This document shows positions 54,059 to 61,260 of a stretch of DNA of 64,000 bases, piece by piece. Numbering within the stretch: position 1 is the stretch's first letter; each line of letters begins with the position of its first letter. Source of the DNA: Xanthomonas sp. Leaf148 (GTDB lineage: Bacteria > Pseudomonadota > Gammaproteobacteria > Xanthomonadales > Xanthomonadaceae). The stretch is taken from the NCBI RefSeq assembly GCF_001423585.1, contig NZ_LMOP01000013.1, positions 190,921 to 254,920 on the forward strand. Direction: 5' to 3'. Below the pieces are notes generated by a model. That model saw nothing but the letters and a program-made list of their open reading frames with translations. It did no database searches and was not told the origin of the DNA. The position numbers and the translations under genes are program-made.

Positions 54059-54514
54059 ATGATGCAGTCCAAGCGAATCGATCCCCTGCTACGGCGGGCA
54101 CAGGAACAGGAAGACAAGGTCGCCCGCGATCTGGCCGAGCGCCAGCGCACCCTGGAGACCCATCAGTCGCGCCTGGAAGAACTGCGCCGCTACGCCGAGG
54201 AATACGCCAACAGCCAGCTGGCCGGCACCAGTGCGGTGGCGCTGAGTAACCGCCGCGCCTTTCTGGATCGGCTCGACAGCGCCGTGCTGCAGCAGGCCCA
54301 GACCGTGGAAAGCAATATCGCCAAGGTCGAATCCGAGCGCACCCGCCTGCTGCTGGCCAGCCGCGAGAAGCAGGTGCTGGAGCAACTGGCCGCCAGCTAC
54401 CGCGCCCAGGAAAACAAGGTGATCGAACGTCGCGACCAGCGCGAGATGGACGATCTTGGCGCACGCCGCTCGCGCCTGGCGCGGGCCGAAGATACTCACG
54501 GAGACTCCGTATGA
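54059..54514 (+). CDS. fliJ: Flagellar export chaperone/stalk protein FliJ
   Basis: A 151-residue, almost entirely coiled-coil protein (RIDPLLRRAQEQEDKVARDLAERQ onward) that inserts in the FliI hexamer like the gamma subunit of F1. Two adjacent ATGs (54059 and 54062) are possible starts. It lies 3 bases after fliI, and its stop overlaps the fliK ATG. Confidence 0.9.
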   Translation: MMQSKRIDPLLRRAQEQEDKVARDLAERQRTLETHQSRLEELRRYAEEYANSQLAGTSAVALSNRRAFLDRLDSAVLQQAQTVESNIAKVESERTRLLLASREKQVLEQLAASYRAQENKVIERRDQREMDDLGARRSRLARAEDTHGDSV

Positions 54515-55788
54515 ACCCCCTGTCCGCGTTTGCCGCCGGCCTTGGCGCGCTTGCCAGCACCGGCAAGAAGTCCAGCTACAGCGACCCGTCGTCCGAGCAG
54601 GACCCGGCGCAGGACCAGTTTGCGCGCATGCTCAATCCGGCCAATACGCCCAACCACGCTCCGCAGCAGGCGCCAGAGCGCGTACCGGCCAAGCAGTCCG
54701 CGGCCAAATCCAGCCAGCCCGACAAGAACCGCGGCGACGACGAACAGAACGATGACGCGCCCGGCGATGCGACCAAGCGCCCGCGCGCCCAGGATGGCGA
54801 TACCAAGTCTGCCCAGCCCGCCAAGGAACCGACGGCCAAGGACAGCACTACCGCCACCGCGACCGGCAAGAGCGCAACCGCCAGCAAGGACAGCAAGGAC
54901 GCCCCCACCGATGCTGCCACGCCGACCGAGGCCGGCTGGCCGCCAGCGGGGCTGGGCGGTTTTGGCATGAGCCTGCTGGCCCAGGCGGTACCGGGCGGCG
55001 ATGTGCTCGCCGCCGCTGCCGCCGCACTGGCCGCCAGTATGGCCAATGCGGCCGGCGCCACGCCAACCGCAACCGCACTGCCGACCGACGCCACCGCACC
55101 CACAGCCACTGCTGCCGCAACCGCCACGAGCGCCCTGCCCGCCCTGGGTGCGCTCGCGCCGGCTGCCGCCGCAGGCGCCAAGCCCACCTCGACCACGGCA
55201 GTCAGCGGCGATGCGCAAGCCGCCGCGCTGATGAGCATGGCGGTCAAGGCGCTGGACCCGGCCGACGACACCGCCGCAACGGACGCGCCGGATGCCCCGG
55301 CGTTTGTGTTGCCGACCGCCGCGCCTACGCTCACCCGCTTGCAGGACCCGGCGCCGATCTTCGCCGCCTCGCCCACCCCGACCCCGGAGATGGGCAGCGA
55401 CACCTTCGACGATGCCATCGGCGCCCGCCTGAGCTGGCTGGCCGACCAAAAGATCGGCCACGCGCACATCAAGGTTACCCCGAACGAGATGGGCCCGGTC
55501 GAGGTGCGTCTGCATCTGGACGGCGACAAGGTCAACGCCAGCTTCACCGCCGCCAACGCCGACACCCGTCAGGCCTTGGAACAGAGCCTGCCGCGGCTGC
55601 GCGAAATGCTCGGCCAGAACGGTTTCCAGCTGGGCCAGGCTGATGTCAGCCAGCAACAGCAGAGCCAGACCGGCAACCGCAACGGCGGTGGGCGCGATGG
55701 AAACGGCCTCACCCTGGACGACAGCCCGCCCGTCGGAATTCCGTCGGTGGTGTTACGCCAGCGTGGATTGCTGGACGCCTACGCCTGA
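54511..55788 (+). CDS. fliK: Hook-length control protein FliK
   Basis: A 425-residue secreted ruler. The long N-terminal region is low-complexity: charged to about 130, then Ala/Thr/Pro-rich to about 270. The C-terminal Flg_hook domain (about 305-400) is clear (IGHAHIKVTPNEMGPVEVRLHLDGDKV, FTAANADTRQALEQSLPRLREML, then LGQADVSQQQQ). The domain flips export specificity when the hook is finished. The low-complexity part probably evolves rapidly, like other FliK rulers. Last gene of fliEFGHIJK. Confidence 0.92.
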   Translation: MNPLSAFAAGLGALASTGKKSSYSDPSSEQDPAQDQFARMLNPANTPNHAPQQAPERVPAKQSAAKSSQPDKNRGDDEQNDDAPGDATKRPRAQDGDTKSAQPAKEPTAKDSTTATATGKSATASKDSKDAPTDAATPTEAGWPPAGLGGFGMSLLAQAVPGGDVLAAAAAALAASMANAAGATPTATALPTDATAPTATAAATATSALPALGALAPAAAAGAKPTSTTAVSGDAQAAALMSMAVKALDPADDTAATDAPDAPAFVLPTAAPTLTRLQDPAPIFAASPTPTPEMGSDTFDDAIGARLSWLADQKIGHAHIKVTPNEMGPVEVRLHLDGDKVNASFTAANADTRQALEQSLPRLREMLGQNGFQLGQADVSQQQQSQTGNRNGGGRDGNGLTLDDSPPVGIPSVVLRQRGLLDAYA

Positions 55789-55856
55789 GCCACCGCGCCG
55801 GATTAGCCCGGCGCGCTGCACAAACGCGCGTCGCACCGACGCTGCGGCCATCCCAA

Positions 55857-55888
55857 TCCCCACGCGACGCAAGGCTCGCGGGGGGTTT
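55857..55888 (+). terminator. Possible terminator between fliK and fliL
   Basis: CCCACGCG and CGCGGGGGG form an imperfect stem with one bulge, followed by TTTTG. It lies between the fliK stop and the fliL sigma54 promoter. Pairing is modest. Confidence 0.35.
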
Positions 55889-55930
55889 TGTGCGCGCGCG
55901 CCTGCAGCGCCAGGAAACCGTCGCGGTTTT

Positions 55931-55944
55931 GGCATGCCAATTGC
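55931..55944 (+). promoter_or_regulatory. Sigma54 promoter of the fliLMNOP operon
   Basis: GGCATGCCAATTGC, GG-N10-GC, with TTTGGCA and TTGCAT halves. Predicted +1 is near 55956, so the ATG at 55954 cannot start fliL from this promoter, whereas the GTG at 55978 (GGAG 6 bases upstream) can. Confidence 0.85.
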
Positions 55945-55977
55945 ATCCCTTGGATGAGCATTCTCCTGGAGCAGAAC

Positions 55978-56505
55978 GTGGCAGCGGCCAAGAAACCTGA
56001 AAAGACCGAAAAGACCGAAGAGAAAGACGAGAAGAAGAAAGGCGGCAAAAAGCCTCTTCTGCTGATCGCCATCGGCGTGGTCGTGCTGGCAGCGGCCGGC
56101 GGCGGCGCGTGGTTCTTTCTGGGCCACAAGGGCGATGAAAAAGGCGGCAAGCACGCCGCGCCCAAGGTCGCCGAAGTGCCCAAGCCGGCACAGTATTTTC
56201 CGATGGACCCGGCGATCGTGGTCAACCTGGCCGACCCCGGCGACGGCCCGCAGTACCTGCAGGTCGAAGTGCAGCTGGTCACCCGCGACCCGGAAGAACT
56301 CAAGCTCATCACCGAAAACGCGCCGGCCATCCGCGCACACCTGTTGATGCTGCTGTCGCAGACCAAGGCCACCGATGTGGCCGATCTGCCCGGCAAGCAG
56401 AAGCTGCAGAAGGCCGCGCTGACCGAAGCGCAAAAGGTCATGACCAGCGAAACCGGCAAGAAGTGCGTCGAAGAATTGCTGTTCACCAGTTTCGTTACCC
56501 AGTAA
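55978..56505 (+). CDS. fliL: Flagellar basal-body associated protein FliL
   Basis: A 175-residue inner-membrane protein that rings the stator. It has a Lys/Glu-rich cytoplasmic tail (about 1-25), one membrane helix (about 27-46, PLLLIAIGVVVLAAAGGGAWF), and a periplasmic domain with YFPMDPAIVVNLAD, YLQVEVQLVTRDPEELKLI and the C-terminal VEELLFTSFVTQ. I chose the GTG at 55978 because the sigma54 promoter puts transcription start after the ATG at 55954. It is the first gene of fliLMNOP. Confidence 0.92.
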   Translation: MAAAKKPEKTEKTEEKDEKKKGGKKPLLLIAIGVVVLAAAGGGAWFFLGHKGDEKGGKHAAPKVAEVPKPAQYFPMDPAIVVNLADPGDGPQYLQVEVQLVTRDPEELKLITENAPAIRAHLLMLLSQTKATDVADLPGKQKLQKAALTEAQKVMTSETGKKCVEELLFTSFVTQ

Positions 56506-56514
56506 GGCCTGCCC

Positions 56515-57528
56515 ATGAGCGTCAGTGATCTGCTTTCCCAGGACGAGATCGATGCCCTGCTGCATGGCGTGGATTCCGGTGCGGTCAATACCGAGCCGGA
56601 GCCGTTGCCCGGCGAGGCGCGGCAATACGATCTGTCCAGCCAGGACCGCATCATCCGTGGGCGCATGCCGACCCTGGAGATGGTCAACGAGCGCTTTGCG
56701 CGGCTATGGCGCATCGGCCTGTTCAACCTGATCCGGCGCTCGGCCGACCTGTCGGTGCGCGGCATCGACCTGGTCAAGTTCAACGAGTACATGCACTCGC
56801 TGTACGTGCCGACCAACCTCAACCTGATCCGCTTCAAACCGCTGCGCGGCACCGGCCTGATCGTGTTCGAACCCACGCTGGTGTTCACCGTGGTGGATAA
56901 CTTCTTCGGTGGCGATGGCCGCTTCCACACCCGCATCGAGGGCCGCGAATTCACCGCCACCGAGATGCGCGTGATCCAGCTGATGCTCAAGCAGACCTTT
57001 GCCGATCTGAAGGAAGCCTGGGCGCCGGTGATGGAGGTGGACTTCGAGTACATCAACTCCGAGATCAACCCGCACTTCGCCAACATCGTCACCCCGCGCG
57101 AGTACGTGGTGGTGTGCCGCTTCCATGTGGAGCTGGAAGGCGGCGGTGGCGAGATCCACATCACCCTGCCGTATTCGATGCTGGAACCGATCCGCGAGCT
57201 GCTCGATGCCGGCATCCAGAGCGACCGCAACGACCGCGACGACTCCTGGAACGTGATGCTGCGCGAGCAGCTCAACACCGCCGAGGTGACGCTGTCGAGC
57301 GTGCTGGCCAGCAAGCGCATGAGCCTGCGCCAGCTCACCGGTTTGAAGGTCGGCGACATCTTGCCGATCGATCTACCCGCACAGGTACCGCTGTGCGTGG
57401 AAGAAATCCCCATGTTCACCGGCGAATTCGGGGTCTCCAACGGCAACAACGCCGTGAAGATCACTGCCGTCCGCCCGCCCGGCGTGCAAGCCCCGCGTGC
57501 CGTTCCATCCCAGGACCCCAGCAAATGA
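56515..57528 (+). CDS. fliM: Motor switch protein FliM
   Basis: A 337-residue C-ring protein. The N-terminal CheY-P-binding peptide is present (LLSQDEIDALLHGV). The CheC-like middle domain (about 45-230) has RMPTLEMVNERFARLWRIGL and LIVFEPTLVFTVVDNFFGG. The C-terminal SpoA domain is about 255-325. It ends with an Arg/Pro-rich tail. The TGA overlaps the fliN ATG as ATGATGA. Confidence 0.95.
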   Translation: MSVSDLLSQDEIDALLHGVDSGAVNTEPEPLPGEARQYDLSSQDRIIRGRMPTLEMVNERFARLWRIGLFNLIRRSADLSVRGIDLVKFNEYMHSLYVPTNLNLIRFKPLRGTGLIVFEPTLVFTVVDNFFGGDGRFHTRIEGREFTATEMRVIQLMLKQTFADLKEAWAPVMEVDFEYINSEINPHFANIVTPREYVVVCRFHVELEGGGGEIHITLPYSMLEPIRELLDAGIQSDRNDRDDSWNVMLREQLNTAEVTLSSVLASKRMSLRQLTGLKVGDILPIDLPAQVPLCVEEIPMFTGEFGVSNGNNAVKITAVRPPGVQAPRAVPSQDPSK

Positions 57529-57863
57529 TGAACTCCGACATCCTCGACGCCGCGCCCGCCACTTTCGACAACCTGCAGGCCGAGCACGACCACAACGCCA
57601 CCGACCTCAATCTGGACGTCATCCTGGACGTGCCGGTGACGCTGTCGCTGGAAGTGGGCCGCGCCCGCATCCCGATCCGCAACCTGCTGCAGCTCAATCA
57701 GGGCTCGGTGGTGGAACTGGAACGCGGCGCCGGCGAACCGCTGGACGTGTACGTCAACGGCACCCTGATCGCGCATGGCGAAGTGGTGGTGATCAACGAC
57801 CGCTTCGGCATCCGCCTGACCGACGTGGTCAGCCCCAGCGAACGGATCCGGAGGCTGCGGTGA
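57525..57863 (+). CDS. fliN: Motor switch protein FliN
   Basis: A 112-residue C-ring protein with the SpoA domain over the last 80 residues (LDVILDVPVTLSLEVGRARI, LNQGSVVELERGAGEPLDVYVNG, IAHGEVVVINDRFGIRLTDVV). There are two tandem ATGs (57525, 57528). It forms the lower C ring with FliM and docks FliH. It overlaps both fliM and fliO (GTGA). Confidence 0.95.
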   Translation: MMNSDILDAAPATFDNLQAEHDHNATDLNLDVILDVPVTLSLEVGRARIPIRNLLQLNQGSVVELERGAGEPLDVYVNGTLIAHGEVVVINDRFGIRLTDVVSPSERIRRLR

Positions 57864-58267
57864 TCGGCCTGCTGGCTGCCGCCGCGCCCGTCGCGGCCAA
57901 GGCCACCCAGGTCGGCGCGCACGCGCCATCCTCGCCCAGCCTGTTTGGCGCGGTCTTTGCATTGCTGTTGGTGCTCGCGCTGATCGTCGGCCTTGGCTGG
58001 TTGCTCAAGCGCATGCCCGGCAGCGGTTTCCGCAACAGCGAGGGCCTGCGCGTGGTGACCAGCCTGGCGGTGGGTGCCAAGGAACGCGTGGTGGTGGTGG
58101 AGGTGAACGGCCAGCAGCTGCTGCTGGGTGTCACCGCCGGCGGCATCAGCACCTTGCACACCTTGCCCGAACCGCTGCCGCCCACGCCTGCACCCACCCT
58201 GCCCAATTTCAAGCAACTCCCCAATTTCGCCCAGCTGCTCGCTCAGAAGCTGCGCAAGGATCCGTGA
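57860..58267 (+). CDS. fliO: Flagellar export gate assembly protein FliO
   Basis: A 135-residue single-span membrane protein (helix about 28-49, LFGAVFALLLVLALIVGLGWLL) with the FliO cytoplasmic beta domain (LRVVTSLAVGAKERVVVVEVNGQQLLLGVTAGGI in outline). It helps FliP form its pentamer. The GTG at 57860 overlaps the fliN TGA. The tail is Pro/Gln-rich. Confidence 0.9.
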   Translation: MIGLLAAAAPVAAKATQVGAHAPSSPSLFGAVFALLLVLALIVGLGWLLKRMPGSGFRNSEGLRVVTSLAVGAKERVVVVEVNGQQLLLGVTAGGISTLHTLPEPLPPTPAPTLPNFKQLPNFAQLLAQKLRKDP

Positions 58268-58268
58268 C

Positions 58269-59114
58269 ATGTTCAGTTGTTGGAATCGCTGGGGGCGCAG
58301 CCTCCGCCTGATCTTGATCCTGCTGGTGATGAGCTGCCCGCTGCTGGCCGCCGCCACACCGGCCGCATTGCCGTCGATGGCGCAGGCCGCCGCGCCCGCT
58401 GCCGCACCGGCGGCGGTGCCGCCCGGCTCCAACCAGTTGCCGACTCTGCCGAACGTGAGCGTCGGCCGTATCGGCGACCAGCCGGTGAGCCTGCCGCTGC
58501 AAACCTTGCTGCTGATGACGGCGATCACCCTGCTGCCGTCGATGCTGCTGGTGCTCACCGCCTTTACCCGCATCACCATCGTGCTGGGCCTGCTGCGCCA
58601 GGCACTGGGTACCGGCCAGACCCCGTCCAATCAGGTGCTGCTGGGCCTGGCAATGTTTCTGACCGCCCTGGTGATGATGCCGGTGTGGCAAAAGATGTGG
58701 GGCGCCGGCCTGCAGCCGTACCTCAACAACCAGATCGACTTTTCCACTGCCTGGACGCTGACCACCCAGCCGCTGCGCGCCTTCATGCTGGCGCAGATCC
58801 GCGAAACCGATCTGATGACCTTCGCGGGCATGGCCGGCGACGGCAAATACGCCGGCCCGGACGCGGTGCCGTTCCCGGTGCTGGTGGCGTCGTTTGTGAC
58901 CAGCGAGCTGAAGACGGCATTCGAGATCGGGTTCTTGATCTTCATCCCGTTCGTAATCATCGATCTGGTGGTGGCGAGCGTGTTGATGTCGATGGGCATG
59001 ATGATGCTGTCGCCGATGTTGATCTCTGCGCCGTTCAAGATTCTGTTGTTCGTGCTGGTGGATGGGTGGGTGTTGGTGGTGGGGACGCTGGCTGCGAGCT
59101 TTAATGCGTCGTAG
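58269..59114 (+). CDS. fliP: Flagellar export gate protein FliP
   Basis: A 281-residue core component of the export gate (FliP5-FliQ4-FliR1). It has a signal peptide (about 1-29) with an Ala/Pro-rich spacer after it. Four membrane helices include LLLMTAITLLPSMLLVLTAFTRITIVLGLLRQALG, and the FliP signatures FLIFIPFVIIDLVVASVLMSMGMMMLSP and PFKILLFVLVDGW follow. In most genomes fliQ follows within a few bases; here a repeat-rich gap of nearly 1 kb intervenes, with a new sigma54 promoter. Confidence 0.95.
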   Translation: MFSCWNRWGRSLRLILILLVMSCPLLAAATPAALPSMAQAAAPAAAPAAVPPGSNQLPTLPNVSVGRIGDQPVSLPLQTLLLMTAITLLPSMLLVLTAFTRITIVLGLLRQALGTGQTPSNQVLLGLAMFLTALVMMPVWQKMWGAGLQPYLNNQIDFSTAWTLTTQPLRAFMLAQIRETDLMTFAGMAGDGKYAGPDAVPFPVLVASFVTSELKTAFEIGFLIFIPFVIIDLVVASVLMSMGMMMLSPMLISAPFKILLFVLVDGWVLVVGTLAASFNAS

Positions 59115-59316
59115 GTGTGGGCGCGCGTTGCGCGCGCGGTAGCACTTCCCCCAGCTGACTTTTGTTAAAGCGCCGGCACAGCACAGCTGTATTACTCAAG
59201 CATCTGCGACGCGTTCCGCCTTCCGCCTTTTGCCTTTTCGCTTTGTCTTTGTATTTCGCTCCGGCTTCCCGCTTCTCCGGGGCCCCATACCGCAGCGGCA
59301 GGCCATCCGGGTCAAA

Positions 59317-59759
59317 CCCCGCAGGGGCGGCGCGCATGGATGCGCGACGTTTTTCAAAGGGACATGGACGTCCCTTTGAAAAATTCCCGGATGGCATGCG
59401 GACCTGGAGCGCGTAGCGCGGAAGGCGCGAGGACGGGGTGTGCTTTCTTTTGGTTACTTTTCTTTGCACAAGCAAAGAAAAGTGACTCGCGCCCGTAGGG
59501 CGTGAAAGCCCTCGCTTGACGTTTGAGCTCCATAGAAAGCAAAGACATAAGCACAAGCAAGTGCAGAGCTTTCGGCCCCCTTCGGGGGTCGAGTTACTTT
59601 CTTTGCTTGTGCAAAGAAAGTAACCAAAGAAACACACCCCCGTCCTCGCGCCCCTCCGCGCCAAGGCGCTCCGGGTAAGCAAGCCGGGTAGAAATTTTTG
59701 TAAGGGACATCCATGTCCCTTACAAAAACGTCGCGCATCCATGCGCGCCGCCCTGCGGG
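59317..59759. repeat. Large inverted repeat between fliP and fliQ
   Basis: Two arms of about 165 bp (59317-59483 and 59596-59759) are imperfect inverted copies. Each has a CGCGCATGGATGCGCGACG box, an inner palindrome (AAGGGACAT facing ATGTCCCTT), GCGCGAGGACGGGG, and a GGTTACTTTCTTTGCACAAG-type end. The spacer is about 110 bases. No transposase is encoded. It looks like two inverted copies of an interspersed genus repeat or a MITE-like unit. No gene is supportable in 59115-60065. Confidence 0.8.
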
Positions 59760-59872
59760 TTGTATCTACCCGGCTTGCGGCTGCGGTATGGGGGATGGGA
59801 AGCCAACGGCAAAAGGCGAAGGCGAAGCTCAAAGCCAGAGCCAAAACCAAGCCAAGCCAAGCCAACGCCCAA

Positions 59873-59995
<123 letters not shown>

Positions 59996-60065
59996 CAACA
60001 CGAGGCAAGTCAGATCGTCGCTCACCTACCAATCCCAAATTCCAAATCCCCACTCCCCGCCCTTT

Positions 60066-60079
60066 GGCACCGCACTTGC
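60066..60079 (+). promoter_or_regulatory. Sigma54 promoter of fliQR
   Basis: GGCACCGCACTTGC, GG-N10-GC, with TTTGGCACC and TTGCAT halves. Predicted +1 near 60091 is only 2 bases before the fliQ ATG, so the transcript may be leaderless. Confidence 0.8.
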
Positions 60080-60092
60080 ATCAGCACTCCCC

Positions 60093-60362
60093 ATGAGCCC
60101 TGAAATCGCCTTGACTGAATTACGTGGTGGCCTGGTCACCGTCCTGTGGATTGCCGGACCGATGTTGCTGGCAGTGTTGGTCGTCGGTGTCGTCATTGGC
60201 GTGGTGCAGGCCGCGACCCAATTGAATGAACCCACCATCGGCTTCGTGGCCAAGGCCGTGGCGTTGACCGCGACCCTGTTTGCCACCGGCAGCATGCTGC
60301 TGGGGCATCTGGTGGAGTTCACCATTGCGCTGTTCCAGCGCATTCCGCATTTGATCGGTTAG
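60093..60362 (+). CDS. fliQ: Flagellar export gate protein FliQ
   Basis: An 89-residue protein with two membrane helices (about 17-40 and 52-75). Typical FliQ text is ALTELRGGLVTVLWIAGPML, VVQAATQLNEPTIGFVAKAV and the ending FQRIPHLIG. The ATG at 60093 has no Shine-Dalgarno sequence and lies 14 bases after the -12 GC of the sigma54 promoter. The frame is open upstream through the hexamer tract, but that extension is not FliQ-like. fliR follows after 13 bases. Confidence 0.93.
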   Translation: MSPEIALTELRGGLVTVLWIAGPMLLAVLVVGVVIGVVQAATQLNEPTIGFVAKAVALTATLFATGSMLLGHLVEFTIALFQRIPHLIG

Positions 60363-60375
60363 CGGACCAGACCAG

Positions 60376-61167
60376 ATGGATTCCGCTACCCAGATGGTGA
60401 TCGACGGCCAGCGCGCGTTTGCGATGGTCGGGGCGATTATGTGGACCATGCTGCGCACAGGAGCCTTGCTCACGGCCATGCCGTTGATCGGCACGCGTGC
60501 GGTGCCCGGGCGGGTGCGGGTGATGCTGGCCGGAACCTTGTCGATGGTGCTGGCGCCGATCCTGCCGCCGGTGCCGGAGTGGGATGGCTTTACTGCGCAG
60601 GCGGTGCTGAGCATCGCGCGTGAGTTGGCCGTGGGCGCCAGCATGGGCTTCATGCTGAAGCTGATCTTCGAGGCGGGCGCGCTGGCCGGCGAGTTGGTGT
60701 CGCAGTCCACCGGCCTGTCGTTTGCGCAGATGTCCGACCCGATGCGCGGGGTGACCTCCGGCGTGATCGCGCAGTGGTTCTATATCGGATTCGGCTTGCT
60801 GTTCTTTGCGGCCAACGGACACCTGGCGGTGATTTCGCTGCTGGTGGACAGCTACAAGGCGTTGCCGATCGGCACAGCCATTCCCGACGCCCGCGCGTTC
60901 GCGGAGGTGGCGCCCACCTTGTTCCTGCAGATCATGCGCGGCGGGCTGACCCTGGCCTTGCCGATGATGGTGGCGATGCTGGCGGTCAACCTGGCCTTCG
61001 GTGCCTTGGCCAAGGCGGCGCCGGCATTGAACCCGATGCAACTTGGCTTGCCGTTGACGGTCTTACTGGGGTTGTTCCTGCTGTCCAGCTTTGCAAGCGA
61101 GTTCGCGCCACCGGTGCAGCGCATGTTCGATACCGCCTTCGACTCCGCCAGAGAACTGACGGGTTAA
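60376..61167 (+). CDS. fliR: Flagellar export gate protein FliR
   Basis: A 263-residue integral membrane protein with about six helices, including AMVGAIMWTMLRTGALLTAMPLIGTRAVPGRVRVML in outline, and the family signatures GASMGFMLKLIFEAGALAGE and LALPMMVAMLAVNLAFGALAKAAPALNPM. One copy per gate, with FliP and FliQ. flhB is not in the next stretch; instead a diguanylate cyclase gene follows. Confidence 0.94.
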   Translation: MDSATQMVIDGQRAFAMVGAIMWTMLRTGALLTAMPLIGTRAVPGRVRVMLAGTLSMVLAPILPPVPEWDGFTAQAVLSIARELAVGASMGFMLKLIFEAGALAGELVSQSTGLSFAQMSDPMRGVTSGVIAQWFYIGFGLLFFAANGHLAVISLLVDSYKALPIGTAIPDARAFAEVAPTLFLQIMRGGLTLALPMMVAMLAVNLAFGALAKAAPALNPMQLGLPLTVLLGLFLLSSFASEFAPPVQRMFDTAFDSARELTG

Positions 61168-61179
61168 GCGTACGGACGC

Positions 61180-61206
61180 TCAAGTTTTGCACCAGTTCGC
61201 CGTCAA
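61180..61206 (+). promoter_or_regulatory. Possible sigma28 promoter of the diguanylate cyclase gene
   Basis: TCAA at 61180-61183, a 15-nt spacer, GCCGTCAA at 61199-61206 (6/8). Predicted +1 near 61213 gives a leader of about 48 nt. It is weaker than the fliD or chemoreceptor promoters. Confidence 0.45.
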
Positions 61207-61260
61207 CGCTGAGGACGATTGGCCCTTTCAATCGCACGCCCCCCCTTTACGCGAAAGCCG

